Assembly: GCF_003843835.1 (NCBI RefSeq)
Contig: NZ_RKQL01000001.1
Location: 434,001 to 498,000 of the forward strand
DNA length: 64,000 bases
Direction of reading: 5' to 3'
Source: Tibeticola sediminis
Lineage (GTDB): Bacteria; Pseudomonadota; Gammaproteobacteria; Burkholderiales; Burkholderiaceae_C
The notes below the pieces were generated by a model. It was not told the DNA's origin. It saw only the letters and a list, made by a program, of their open reading frames with translations, and searched no databases. Of this stretch, positions 1 through 9,600 are shown in pieces (the first letter of the stretch is position 1; the number at the start of each line of letters is the position of its first letter). The position numbers and the translations under genes were made by a program.

Positions 1-455
1 GCCTGATCGGTGAGGACCCGCAAGGCACGCCGAACAACCTCATGCCCTACGTGGCCCAGGTCGCCATCGGCCGACGGGACCACCTCAATGTCTGGGGCAA
101 CGACTACCCGACCCCCGATGGAACCGGGGTGCGCGACTACATCCACGTCGTCGACCTGGCCCGAGGTCACCTCGCCGCGCTCGAGCGGCTCGACACGCCC
201 AAGGTGCTGACCGTCAACCTCGGCACCGGCCGGGGCTACAGCGTGCTGGAAGTCGTGCGCGCCTTCGAACGCGCCAGCGGCCGCCCGGTGCCCTACGTCA
301 TCCAGCCGCGCCGCCCCGGCGACGTCGCCGCCTGTTACGCCGACCCCACGCAGGCGCGCGAACAACTGGGCTGGCAAGCCGAACACGACCTCGGCCGCAT
401 GTGCGCCGACGCCTGGCGCTGGCAGCAGCAAAACCCCGAGGGCTACGCGCCCTGA
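1..455 (+). CDS. galE: GalE-type NAD-dependent nucleotide-sugar 4-epimerase, 3' part
   Basis: This is the C-terminal part (about 150 residues, reading frame beginning at base 3) of an extended short-chain dehydrogenase that interconverts UDP-glucose/UDP-galactose or their N-acetyl forms; the N-terminal NAD-binding half lies outside the window. The visible part has the family signatures [40 protein letters not shown] and [12 protein letters not shown], and ends normally. It converges on pelG and their 3' ends overlap by 13 bp. Because Pel is rich in GalNAc, and PelX-type UDP-GlcNAc epimerases are known beside some pel clusters, it may supply Pel precursor; that role is inferred. The substrate-size gate residue that separates Glc from GlcNAc specificity is not identified here. 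Confidence 0.85.
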   Translation, partial: LIGEDPQGTPNNLMPYVAQVAIGRRDHLNVWGNDYPTPDGTGVRDYIHVVDLARGHLAALERLDTPKVLTVNLGTGRGYSVLEVVRAFERASGRPVPYVIQPRRPGDVAACYADPTQAREQLGWQAEHDLGRMCADAWRWQQQNPEGYAP

Positions 456-1819
456 AGCATGAAGGTGCGGTATTCCAACTGGCGCAACAGCCGCTGCACC
501 ATCGCCAAACCGATGAGCAGGGTGATCAACAGCGCCAGCGCAAACCCATAGCCAAAAAACACTGGTCCCAAGCGAACCGAAGCCAGGCTGAGACCGAAAT
601 TCAACACGACCAGAATCGCCGTGAGCGCGACCACGGCCTTGCGACGATCGAGGTAGAAAAACACGTTGAGCACGGCCAGCAACAAGACCTGGAAGCTCGC
701 AGCGGTGGCTTGCACCAGGAACAACGGAATGTAGAGCTCGCTGATCCCGATCCAGCGGAACAGCGGCACCACGAAAGTCGTCAACGCCAGCAGCGTGATC
801 GCCTGGACCTTGATGATTTGATAGACCCCCTCGCGCACCGTCTCCTGCATTCGGTCGTGGTAGCGGGCGATGTCCGAGAGCGACCCGCCCGAACGCACCG
901 CGGTATAGAACCGGTCATACCACTCGACGAAATCGGTTTCGAACTTCACGAGAAACACCCCCATGCCCGGAATGACGCAGAGGTAGGCCAGAAACACCGG
1001 CAAGTCGTAGATCGGCGAGGCCCGAAGCACGCCAATGACGGGTTCGGAGGTTTCGGGCGTGAACCAAAACACCAGCTTGTCGGCCCAAACCCCCAAGTTG
1101 TAGAGCGTCCCGCCCAGCAACAGGCTGCGGTACATCGCACGAGGCTCGAAGCAGGCCATCGAAATCGGTTGGCGCGGCGGAAAGTTGCGCAGCACGAGGG
1201 TCATCATGCCCACCCACATCAAGAACTGTCCGCCAAGAAAACCGGCCAGCAGCCCCTCGAGGTTCCAAGCGCGCCCCACCCAGGCAAAAACCACCGAAAC
1301 GCCATAGCCCAGCGCATACAGCGCGACGATGGCTTTGTAGTATTTCAAGCCCGAGAGAAACACCGTCACGACCCAGATGTCGCACAGCAAGGGCAAGCCC
1401 GCGACGATCAAGACTCGGTACAGGTTGGATTGCGCGGGAAAGAGGAGCCAAGCCACCACCCAGCCGATCGCGCCAGCAACGGCCGTCGTCACCAGCAAAA
1501 CCCCCAGGAAGGCCGAGGCCACGGTGTCGTCCCGCTTGGCAAACAAGGCATCTGCGACCCACCGCGTAAAGCCCAGCTGGATACCGCCGGACAAAATCAA
1601 GGAGGACATGATCAGATAGGTCACCGTGACCTGGAATTGCGTGATGCGCGAATCGGGCAAAACCACGCCGAGCGACAGCCCGCCAATGACGATCAGACCC
1701 AGAATGGAAAAAACCCAGGGCCCGGAGCTGATGATCGACGCATAGCCATAGGCGCGCAACAAACCCAGATAGGTTTCGTTGCGCAGCAGCTTGCGAAGTT
1801 CGAACCCGATACCCGCCAT
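443..1819 (-). CDS. pelG: Pel exopolysaccharide inner-membrane transporter PelG
   Basis: This 458-residue polytopic membrane protein opens with the characteristic [12 protein letters not shown] segment and has about twelve hydrophobic helices throughout. It belongs to the MOP/flippase-like superfamily and, with PelD, PelE and PelF, forms the inner-membrane complex that moves nascent Pel polymer to the periplasm. Its length matches PelG proteins (about 456 residues). Its ATG overlaps the pelF stop codon by one base, so the two are translationally coupled. It is the last gene of the seven-gene pel operon and overlaps the 3' end of the converging epimerase gene by 13 bp. Confidence 0.95.
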   Translation of the reverse strand: MAGIGFELRKLLRNETYLGLLRAYGYASIISSGPWVFSILGLIVIGGLSLGVVLPDSRITQFQVTVTYLIMSSLILSGGIQLGFTRWVADALFAKRDDTVASAFLGVLLVTTAVAGAIGWVVAWLLFPAQSNLYRVLIVAGLPLLCDIWVVTVFLSGLKYYKAIVALYALGYGVSVVFAWVGRAWNLEGLLAGFLGGQFLMWVGMMTLVLRNFPPRQPISMACFEPRAMYRSLLLGGTLYNLGVWADKLVFWFTPETSEPVIGVLRASPIYDLPVFLAYLCVIPGMGVFLVKFETDFVEWYDRFYTAVRSGGSLSDIARYHDRMQETVREGVYQIIKVQAITLLALTTFVVPLFRWIGISELYIPLFLVQATAASFQVLLLAVLNVFFYLDRRKAVVALTAILVVLNFGLSLASVRLGPVFFGYGFALALLITLLIGLAMVQRLLRQLEYRTFMLQGA

Positions 1820-3444
1820 CAGCCCCTCCCGATGTCAGACGCCAGCCCGGCCGGCGTGGGCTCGGGCAATGGACGGCCTTCGCGGATGACGCTGGCAATG
1901 TAACCTCGCGGCCGCTGTGCGCCCGCGCTGCGCGCCAAGGCGTCTTCGTAGATGGCCCGATATTTCCCAAACATCAGGGGTTGCGTGTAGTAGCGCTCCA
2001 CGCGCGCAATCCCTGCATGCTGCGCCCGGCGGTAGCGCTCCGGGTCGGACAACAGCGCCACGCAGGCCTCACCCAGAGCCTGCGCATCGGCAATGCCGAC
2101 GACCGCACCTGCTTCGCCCAACGCACAGTCTTCATCGCCCAAGCCCTCGATGAGTTGCCGACACGAACCCACATCGGTCGTCACCGCAGGCACACCCGCA
2201 GCAAAGCCCTCGAGCAACACCAGCGGCAGCGCCTCGCTGATCGACGACAGAACGACGACACCAACCTTCGGCAGCAGTTCGACGAGTTTCTGAAAGCCGA
2301 GAAATTGGAGCGTATCCCCCAGTTCGAGGCTGGCGGCCAGCTCGTGGCATTCGCGCGCATAGTCCGGGTTCTCGTCCTCGGGGCCGGCGATCCAGCCCTG
2401 CAAGCCCGGCATGCGGCTGCTGGCGACACGGACCGCGCGGATGAAAGTCTTGACGTCCTTGATCGGCACCACCCGTCCGATGAGGCACATCACCAGCGGC
2501 GGCTGCTCGGGCCGCTGCGAACGAGTGGCCGCAAACGGTGGCACGTTGATGCCATTGGGCACCAGGCAGGTCGTCACCGGATCGGCGCCATCGGCGATTT
2601 CACGCAAGCGGTTGGCTTCATAGAGCGCAACCACCGGGTCGGCGGCGTCGTAACACATGCGCCCGAGCGACTCGAACAAACGGATCCACAACTCCCGGAA
2701 GTAACCCGCATCGCCCGCGTTGCGCTCGAGGATGGGCTGGTTGTCGCTGATCCATTGGGCTGAAAACAGGTCGATCCGACGCTCCTTGGTGTAGATCCCG
2801 TGCTCGGACAAAACCAGCGGGCGACCGGTTCGGTGCGCCAGCACGGCACCGAGGTAGCCCGCATAGCCGGTGGAAATCGTGTGGTAGACCTTCGCGGGCG
2901 GCAGTTCGCGGGCCAGCGCTGCCAGCGTCCAGATCGGCGTGTGCATGGTCCGCACCGTCCAGAAGTAATCGACGAACGATGGGTCTGTGCAGCGTTCGAG
3001 ATACTGTTCGGTGAGGTAACGCCACGACTCCTTGGAATGCAGGAAATCGTCGAGCGTGAGCTTGTGGTCCATCTCGCGCAGCGTGCGGTCGAGCACCTGC
3101 GCCCTCGCGGCACGGCCGCCATCGACGTCGCTGCCCTGGCCGCGCAGACGCTCATGAAGCTCACGCACCAGCACGCTGGTCTGTGGATCGCCACGCTGGG
3201 CACGGGGCGGGGGCAAAACCGAGTCGCTGAAGAGATAGTGGTGCGTCAGCCCCACCACGTTGCTGGGCATCTTGTAGCGCGGCTCTCCGTAGTCTTGCTC
3301 GCGTGAGCCCAAGAAGCAGCAGTGAAACTTCAGCTCGGGAAAGCCCCCGATGATCTGATGCACCCAGCTCGACACCCCTCCGGAGACATACGGATAGGTG
3401 CCCTCGAGCAGCAGCATCACGTCGATTTCGGGAGTATCGGACAT
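1819..3444 (-). CDS. pelF: Pel glycosyltransferase PelF (GT4 family)
   Basis: PelF is the cytoplasmic GT4 glycosyltransferase that polymerises Pel from UDP-linked amino sugar. The product is 541 residues. The start at MSDTPEIDVMLLLEGTYPYV was chosen because it lies 2 bp after the pelE stop and begins the conserved fold; an upstream in-frame extension would run into pelE. The N-terminal GGVSSWVHQ glycine loop, LSEHGIYTKERRID, the nucleotide-sugar segment CLIGRVVPIKDVKTFI and the GT4 EX7E motif (E-ALPLVLL-E inside SISEALPLVLLEGFAAG) are all visible. It is slightly longer than Pseudomonas PelF (about 507 residues). A purine-rich stretch near the end of pelE probably serves as its ribosome-binding site. 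Confidence 0.96.
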   Translation of the reverse strand: MSDTPEIDVMLLLEGTYPYVSGGVSSWVHQIIGGFPELKFHCCFLGSREQDYGEPRYKMPSNVVGLTHHYLFSDSVLPPPRAQRGDPQTSVLVRELHERLRGQGSDVDGGRAARAQVLDRTLREMDHKLTLDDFLHSKESWRYLTEQYLERCTDPSFVDYFWTVRTMHTPIWTLAALARELPPAKVYHTISTGYAGYLGAVLAHRTGRPLVLSEHGIYTKERRIDLFSAQWISDNQPILERNAGDAGYFRELWIRLFESLGRMCYDAADPVVALYEANRLREIADGADPVTTCLVPNGINVPPFAATRSQRPEQPPLVMCLIGRVVPIKDVKTFIRAVRVASSRMPGLQGWIAGPEDENPDYARECHELAASLELGDTLQFLGFQKLVELLPKVGVVVLSSISEALPLVLLEGFAAGVPAVTTDVGSCRQLIEGLGDEDCALGEAGAVVGIADAQALGEACVALLSDPERYRRAQHAGIARVERYYTQPLMFGKYRAIYEDALARSAGAQRPRGYIASVIREGRPLPEPTPAGLASDIGRG

Positions 3445-3446
3445 CC

Positions 3447-4475
3447 TCAGCCTTCCTCGGCGAACCAAAGCTGCATCATGGGCCGCAGTCGCGGAGCCAC
3501 CTCTGCCATACGCAACTGCGAGAGGATGGCACGAACCGCCGTGAAGTGACGCGCCTTCCAGGCCAGTTCGGCCGCGTAGGGCACCCATACGGCGGGGCTG
3601 GCATTCTCGTCGAGCTGCATCAAGGCGTCCTGCGCGGCGTCGAGATCGTCTCGAGCCATGGCCAAGCGAAGCTGCAGCATCAACAGCGTCGGATCGTTCG
3701 GCTGCACCCGCAGGCCGAACTGGGTGTAGGTCCAAGCCTGGTCCAGCGCAAAGCGGCGCAAATCGCCCTGCGCCAGCCCCTGGTAGATGAACTCCATCTG
3801 CAACTCGGCAACGCGCTTGGCCGCTTGGGCCAGCGCTTCAGGGCGCGCGGTCGACCGCGCCTGCAAGGCTTCAAACTCCTGCTTGACCTTCTGTAGATCG
3901 GCCGTGACCCGCTGCTCCCAGGTACTCGCGATGCTGTAAGCCAGCAACCGAATCTCCTCGTCCGGGTCCCCCAACAACTGGCGCAGCAGCGGCAGCGCGA
4001 GGCGCGCGGGCATATCCCGCAGCGCGAGCACCGCGCGGATGCGCTGCGAGGTCGAGCGCTTCGGATCGACCGCGATGCGCGCCACTTTGCCGGGGGGCAG
4101 GGCATCGACTTCATGATCCATGCCTGGGCGTATGGCATAAATCTCGAGCTTTGGCGCGTCCTGCACCGCATCCTGCACCCGGGGTGCCTTGGGGCTAGCC
4201 AAAGCAATGCGGACCGCCACCACCAGCCCCGCCACCCCCAGCAAGGGAAACAGCAAGGCCAGCAGGAACACCAAAGAGAGTGCGTAGCGACGTGGCCGCC
4301 GCAGCGTCTTGGGCAAGGTCGTCCAGACGAGCCACGCGGCGACCACCGCGGCGGCCCCATGGGTCACCCAAAAGGCAAAGAAATAAGCGTCGCCCCGCGT
4401 GTTGAGCAACACCAGGGCCGCCGATTCGAGGCTCAGCGAGAGGAAGGCAAGTTTGTAGAACTGGATCGGATCCAT
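3447..4475 (-). CDS. pelE: Pel biosynthesis membrane/TPR protein PelE
   Basis: This 342-residue protein has two hydrophobic helices at the N-terminus (about residues 10-50 and 65-90), followed by a soluble helical region with TPR/HEAT-like repeats (LRDMPARLALPLLRQLLGD; ALDQAWTYTQFGLRVQPNDP). That is the layout of PelE, an inner-membrane scaffold of the PelDEFG complex. It sits between pelD (19 bp upstream) and pelF (2 bp downstream), which is the standard operon order. Sequence conservation in PelE is low, so the call rests on architecture and position together. Confidence 0.9.
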   Translation of the reverse strand: MDPIQFYKLAFLSLSLESAALVLLNTRGDAYFFAFWVTHGAAAVVAAWLVWTTLPKTLRRPRRYALSLVFLLALLFPLLGVAGLVVAVRIALASPKAPRVQDAVQDAPKLEIYAIRPGMDHEVDALPPGKVARIAVDPKRSTSQRIRAVLALRDMPARLALPLLRQLLGDPDEEIRLLAYSIASTWEQRVTADLQKVKQEFEALQARSTARPEALAQAAKRVAELQMEFIYQGLAQGDLRRFALDQAWTYTQFGLRVQPNDPTLLMLQLRLAMARDDLDAAQDALMQLDENASPAVWVPYAAELAWKARHFTAVRAILSQLRMAEVAPRLRPMMQLWFAEEG

Positions 4476-4494
4476 AGCGGTGCGTCACTGCGCC

Positions 4495-5952
4495 TCAAAG
4501 CCGCTCCAGGTGCCGGCGCAGACCCGCAAAGTCCTCGGCACTGCGAACCGGATGGAAGTCGAGCGCGATCGCTTGCTTCGGCACGCCCCGCCGGCTGAGG
4601 ATGCCCTCGAGCGCTTCGATCATCTCCCGGCGGTAGACGACCAGACCGGCGCCGCCGGTGATGCGCAAGAGCACCAACAAAACATCGTGGCCATGGGCCG
4701 TGGGCAGGATCCACTGGCTCGAGTCTGCCGGCTGCATGGCAGCGAACTCCTGCAGCACCTCGGTACTGAGACGCTCCTTGCCCACCCAGAGCGCGCAGTA
4801 GCTCGTCAGGCGCGAGCGCTGATACAGCGAAGCGAGTTCCGCCCATTCTTGCTGCAGGCTGATCGGGGCCTGAGGCCACGCCGCGCGCACTTCGGCAACG
4901 CCCTGCTCCAGCTGGGCGAAATCCGCATACGAGGTACACAGAACCTGCATCCGACGCAGGTTGACTTCGTCGAACGCCATGAACGGCATGGTGTGGACGG
5001 CAAGCACCGCATCGACCTCGCCCGCTTGGTCACGGCGCAAAGCAGCCGCAAACACCCACTCGTTGAACCTCGGGTCGGTCAGGCGGGGCTCTGCGATGTG
5101 GGCCACCTCACCGGTTTCGAGCACATGGGCGATCAGGGGATGCGACGGAGCGAGCGCCGGAAGCTGTTGGCCGAGTTGCGCCATCAAGCTCCAGTCCGAT
5201 TCGCTTCGCCGATAGATACCGGCCTCGACGATCCGGCAGCTTTGACTGAGCAGTTGGAGAAACGCCGCCGGATCGGGCAAGGCGACGCCGCCCGACCTCG
5301 GCTCCCCGTCGTAGTCGACGAGCCGGCGCCGCAGCGCGAGCAGCGCGTCGCGCAAGGTCATGGGCCGATCGGTCAGCTCCTGCTCGAGCTGCGCCAGCGA
5401 TTCCCGAATGACGAACAAGCGGCGCTTCGTGCGCTCCAGCCGGGCCATCAGGTCTTGCTCCACCTCACGATGACGCTCGGCCTGATTGCGGTAGGCGGAG
5501 CCGAACTCGCCCAAAATCAAGCTCACCAGGGCGCCGCCCAGGAAAAATTCACCCGGGAACTCCAGCGCTTGGGGTGACGCCCAGACTGCCCACACCGTGA
5601 GGTAGAGCGCGACGCCAAAAAGCCCATAGCCCGCGCCGTAGCGCACGCCCGCGAGCCAGGGCCCAAACCATATCCACGGAAAACCCGAATTCAACCCCAA
5701 AGGGTCGGAGGGATCGATGCGCCAAGCCAGGGCCAGCGCCAACAGGGGCAGCGCCGCACTCTCGGCCATCGCAAGCCAGCGATCCCCGCGCTCGCTGGGA
5801 CGCCAAACCCGCAAAAAACGCCAAAGCCGCAACCAGCCAGGCTCTTCCTGTACGTGCCGTCCTGCAACGACGCGCGCGCGCAGGCGCGCCAGCCAGCCGC
5901 GAGGCGTCCACAGCCGGCGCAGCGCCGCGAAGCGTCGAACGCGTTCGATCAT
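4495..5952 (-). CDS. pelD: Pel c-di-GMP receptor protein PelD (GAF plus degenerate GGDEF)
   Basis: This 485-residue protein starts MIERVRRFAALRRLW, has about four membrane helices between residues 60 and 150, a coiled segment (about 155-195), a GAF domain (about 200-345) and a C-terminal degenerate GGDEF-like domain (about 355-485). In Pseudomonas aeruginosa the inhibitory-site RxxD motif of this last domain binds cyclic di-GMP and switches Pel synthesis on. No GGDEF signature is present, as expected for this family. No RxxD is seen in the C-terminal domain either; RLVD (210-213) and RLTD (290-293) lie at the start of the GAF region and within it. Its start codon overlaps the pelC stop by 4 bp. 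Confidence 0.94.
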   Translation of the reverse strand: MIERVRRFAALRRLWTPRGWLARLRARVVAGRHVQEEPGWLRLWRFLRVWRPSERGDRWLAMAESAALPLLALALAWRIDPSDPLGLNSGFPWIWFGPWLAGVRYGAGYGLFGVALYLTVWAVWASPQALEFPGEFFLGGALVSLILGEFGSAYRNQAERHREVEQDLMARLERTKRRLFVIRESLAQLEQELTDRPMTLRDALLALRRRLVDYDGEPRSGGVALPDPAAFLQLLSQSCRIVEAGIYRRSESDWSLMAQLGQQLPALAPSHPLIAHVLETGEVAHIAEPRLTDPRFNEWVFAAALRRDQAGEVDAVLAVHTMPFMAFDEVNLRRMQVLCTSYADFAQLEQGVAEVRAAWPQAPISLQQEWAELASLYQRSRLTSYCALWVGKERLSTEVLQEFAAMQPADSSQWILPTAHGHDVLLVLLRITGGAGLVVYRREMIEALEGILSRRGVPKQAIALDFHPVRSAEDFAGLRRHLERL

Positions 5953-6536
5953 TCCGTGGCCTGCGGCTTTGCCGGAGGCGCCGTCACCGTCATCCCGGAA
6001 AGCAGGTCCGCGATCTGCGCCTGCCCGACCGCTGCGAGACCCTGATACCCCCAGCCGGTGCGCCCACCCGAAGCCGACCAGATCACCCGACCCGAGGGCA
6101 GCTCATGCAACTGCAGCATCACCCCGGCCGCGGGCTCGTTATCGACGCCGGTCTTGTAGCGCCATTCGGTCACCGTCCCTGTGATGGCATAGCGGGCGTC
6201 TTGCTTGCGCGCCCACTCGAGGGCTTGCTCCGGCGTGACGACCGGCGCGCCCTCGAGCGGGTTGTCCGGGAGCTTCTGCGGATAGACCACGAGGTCTTCT
6301 AAACCCTTTTGGCGCAGCAAAGACCCCACGATGGCCCCGACGCGGTCCTGCGCCTGCGGAACTTCGGTGGCATTGGCCAAAGGCAGCAGCGCCACCCGCG
6401 CCTTCGCGTCCAAATTCACCCGGTTGCCCGGAATGGCCTGCGTCACACAAGCTGCGAGGCTCCCAAGCGCCCCAGCGAGCAGCACCACCCGCGCGACCCC
6501 GCGCAGCCATCCAAAGGCATCATTTCCCGTCCACAT
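5949..6536 (-). CDS. pelC: Pel outer-membrane lipoprotein PelC
   Basis: This 195-residue precursor has a hydrophobic signal peptide ending in the lipobox LAAC, with lipidated Cys30. PelC forms a dodecameric ring under the outer membrane that guides cationic Pel to the PelB barrel. The mature part has the expected alternating strands and helices (KARVALLPLANATEVPQAQD; VGAIVGSLLRQKGL; GRVIWSASGGRTGWGYQG). Its size is a little above the 172 residues of the Pseudomonas protein. It overlaps pelD by 4 bp and lies 81 bp downstream of pelB, the largest gap inside the operon; no promoter is obvious there. Confidence 0.93.
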   Translation of the reverse strand: MWTGNDAFGWLRGVARVVLLAGALGSLAACVTQAIPGNRVNLDAKARVALLPLANATEVPQAQDRVGAIVGSLLRQKGLEDLVVYPQKLPDNPLEGAPVVTPEQALEWARKQDARYAITGTVTEWRYKTGVDNEPAAGVMLQLHELPSGRVIWSASGGRTGWGYQGLAAVGQAQIADLLSGMTVTAPPAKPQATE

Positions 6537-6617
6537 ACGCGACTCCTCTTCGATTCAAGCTTCCATCCACGCGCGACACCGACCATCCAACCGGCGGGCG
6601 CGACCGTTCACGCAGCC

Positions 6618-9600
6618 TCAGGGTCCATACCAGATCCGATATTGGATGCTCCACTGACGGCTTTGCCCGGCGGCATCCCGCCGCCGCTGGTACACGAGCG
6701 ACAGGCGGTCTGCACCGACCACCGGCCCTTGCACACCGAGCGTCCATTCCAAAGCCCCACCCTGACGCCGAGACTGTGTCCAGCCCGCATCCAACAAAGG
6801 CAACCAGTGCCGACTGTAACGGTCGGCGGCCAACTGGTTGATCGTGAGGCCCACGCCCACGAAATCATCCCCCGCGGGCACGAAAAAGCGGGCATCAGGC
6901 CGGTTACCGTCGATGTCGAGCCGCGCGTACGCCGCCTCGGGCACCCCGTTCGCTTGGGATCGTCGGCTCGTCACGGAGGCGCGCAGACCAATGTCGGGCT
7001 CGCCCTGGCGCAGCCACACCCCGGCTTGAACATCGGCCTGCTGCGCGTTGCCCAGATGCGCGCCCAATCGGGTCGAATAGCGCAGCGTATCGAGCCCGCC
7101 CTGCACCCACCAACGCCCGACGGTCTTGCTGACCCCGGCATGCACGCGGTCGGCCTTACCCGCAACCAGCAAAGCGGCCGAATCCTCGGTGACCTCGTTG
7201 CGGTGCCATTGGAAATCCCCCTGGATGCCCCAGGGCAGTTTGCCTTGGATTTCGAGCGACAGCGGATTCGTCGCACCGACGGCCTCGTTGCGTCCCACCG
7301 AAAGCTTGGCGCGCAAGCCCTCGTCCGCGTACTGCAGGGCGACTCGGGCCTCCTGCGCCTGAGCCGGAAGCCCGGTCAACGCTTGCGCATTGGTCGACTG
7401 CAGCCGCCAACGCCCCAAATCGAGCGTGAGCTTGAGCTGAGATGTCAGCGTGACACTCTGCGACAGGACCGGACCCTCGCGCCGCACGACGTCGTTGAGG
7501 CGATGCTCGAATCGCAACCCCGTTTGGTGGGCGATGTCGATGCGGCGCTGGGTTTCATCCCGCATGAGCGCCTTGATGGCGTCACTGTTCTGCCCGCGAT
7601 CGGCGGTCTCCTCGAGCACCTCGGCCGCCTGCGCCCGCGCATCCATGTTCCGCCCCGCCACGCGGAATGCTTCCACCCGGTCGATCGGCGTCAGTGCCCT
7701 CAGAGCACCCGCGTCGATGAGTTCGTCGACGCGCTGACGATCGTTCTCGGCAAGCGCAATTTGCAACTCGATCGACTGTCGATCGGCCTGAGTCAGCACC
7801 GCCTTCGCCAACCAGGCACGCGCCGCATCCTTGGTGTCGAGACGAACCAGCCAGGTGGCGATGGCCGCATCGAGCTGGGCGCGCGCCTGCTCGGGCAATC
7901 GCTCGGTGCAGGAGACGGGCTGCCCGGTACAGCGCAGCTTCTCACGTAACGCAGCGATGAGCCGCTGTTGCTGCGACGCGGACACCCGATCGGGCGGCTC
8001 TTTGGCCAGGCGCAAAGCCGCCAGCAGTTGCTCGAAGCTCGGCGCGTTGCCGCCGCCCGCAGCGCCACCGGTGCGCGCCGCCTGTTGCAGCAGCGTCCAG
8101 GCCCGATCGTAGGCCGCGCGTGCCCGCACGCCGTCGTTCGCGCGCGTGAGCAAGTCGCCATAGTTGATGAGCCACAGCGCGTCACCACGCTTTCTCGGGT
8201 ACAGCCGTGCCGACAGCGCCAGGGCCCGCGGCAGATCATTGAGTGCTTGGTAGGCAACCGCAAGCAAATCCTGGCCCTCGGTCGAGGTCAACAACATTCG
8301 TGCGGCCGACCGAACCTGCTGACGCAACTCGTCGAGACGCTGGAGATCGAGTAACAACCACATCAAGGCCACGCGATAGTCGCGACTGGCCGGATCCAGA
8401 CGCACCGCCTGCTGCAGATCACCGAGGGCCGCATTCGAACGCTTGAGCGCCAACCACACCTGCGCCCTGGCCGCGTGCACGGCGGCATCGCGCTCGAGCT
8501 GCCCGGCGAGTGAGGCCGTCGCGCGCTGCCACGCTTCGAGCCCCGCCAAACTGGGCTGCTTGACCAGCGCCGCCAACCACTGCATCGCCAACGCGGCGCT
8601 CGGGGCCTCCGACCAAACCTGTTCGATCAGGGCAAGGGCCGCTGCCGGGCCTTCGGTTTCCGCCACCCCCGCGACGAAACGCTGGAACTGATAGGGCTTG
8701 AGTCCGCGGCGCAGCGCGGGCGCGGCCCACAGTTCCCGGTAGGCGCCCACCGCCTGCGGCACCCGGCCGAGGTCCCACGCAAGGTCGCCGCGCAAGCCGC
8801 CGTGGGCGATGCGCTGGGCCTCTGTGCCTGGAGCGGTGCGGGTGCGCTCGAGCACCTCGAGGGCTGCCTCGTAAGCACCGGTCTGAATCAGCAACAGCGC
8901 ATCGTCCATGGCTGCCTGCAGGTCGAGCGCACCGGCCTCGAGCCCTCGGGCGTAAGCGGCTTTCGCCTCGTCGATCTCCCCCATCGCCAGCAAGAGCCAG
9001 CCCATGCGGCCGTAAAGCCGGGGGTGCTGCAGCGCGCCTCGCCGCAGCACGGCGACCGCCTCGCGGGCATCGCCCTGAAGCTCGACGGCCTTCGCGTATT
9101 GCTCCCACTCTGCGGCGGTGAGCTTGCCCGAACGCTCACGGGTACGCCAGTAGGCGATTTGCCCAGGCCCGGAACCCAAGGCGGTGGCAAGCCGGCCCAG
9201 TTGTTCGAGCGCCTCGGTGCTGAAATGACGCTCGAGCAAGGCCATCCATTGCCGCATGGCCGCGTCGGGCTGATTGCTCCACTCCAGCACCTGCGCGCGG
9301 CGTCGCGCCCACTCCTCGCTGGCTTGGTTCGCGAGGACCGCATCGGCGACGCGCAGCGCGAGCGGTAAGTCCGCGCCGCCCAGCGCCGCGCGCCAGGCCC
9401 ACTCGGCCTGCTCGGGCGTCAACCGCGCCGTGCTGTTCTGCGCCGTGTTCGCTGCGGGCCACGCCTGAAGCAGCCACTGCCGGGCATCACCGGGTCGATT
9501 CGCCGCCAAGGCCCACTTCAGCAGCGACCAGGCCAGATCGGTGTCGACCGGTCCGCTGCGCGCCAGGGGCGCAACCGTGTCATAGGCCGCCACCGCATCG

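Noticed and set aside
401..1903. A 500-codon open frame on the plus strand opposite pelG
   Set aside because: Composition (many Arg, His, Gln) and lack of any family motif mark it as a GC-bias shadow of pelG; likewise 915-1970 on the minus strand.
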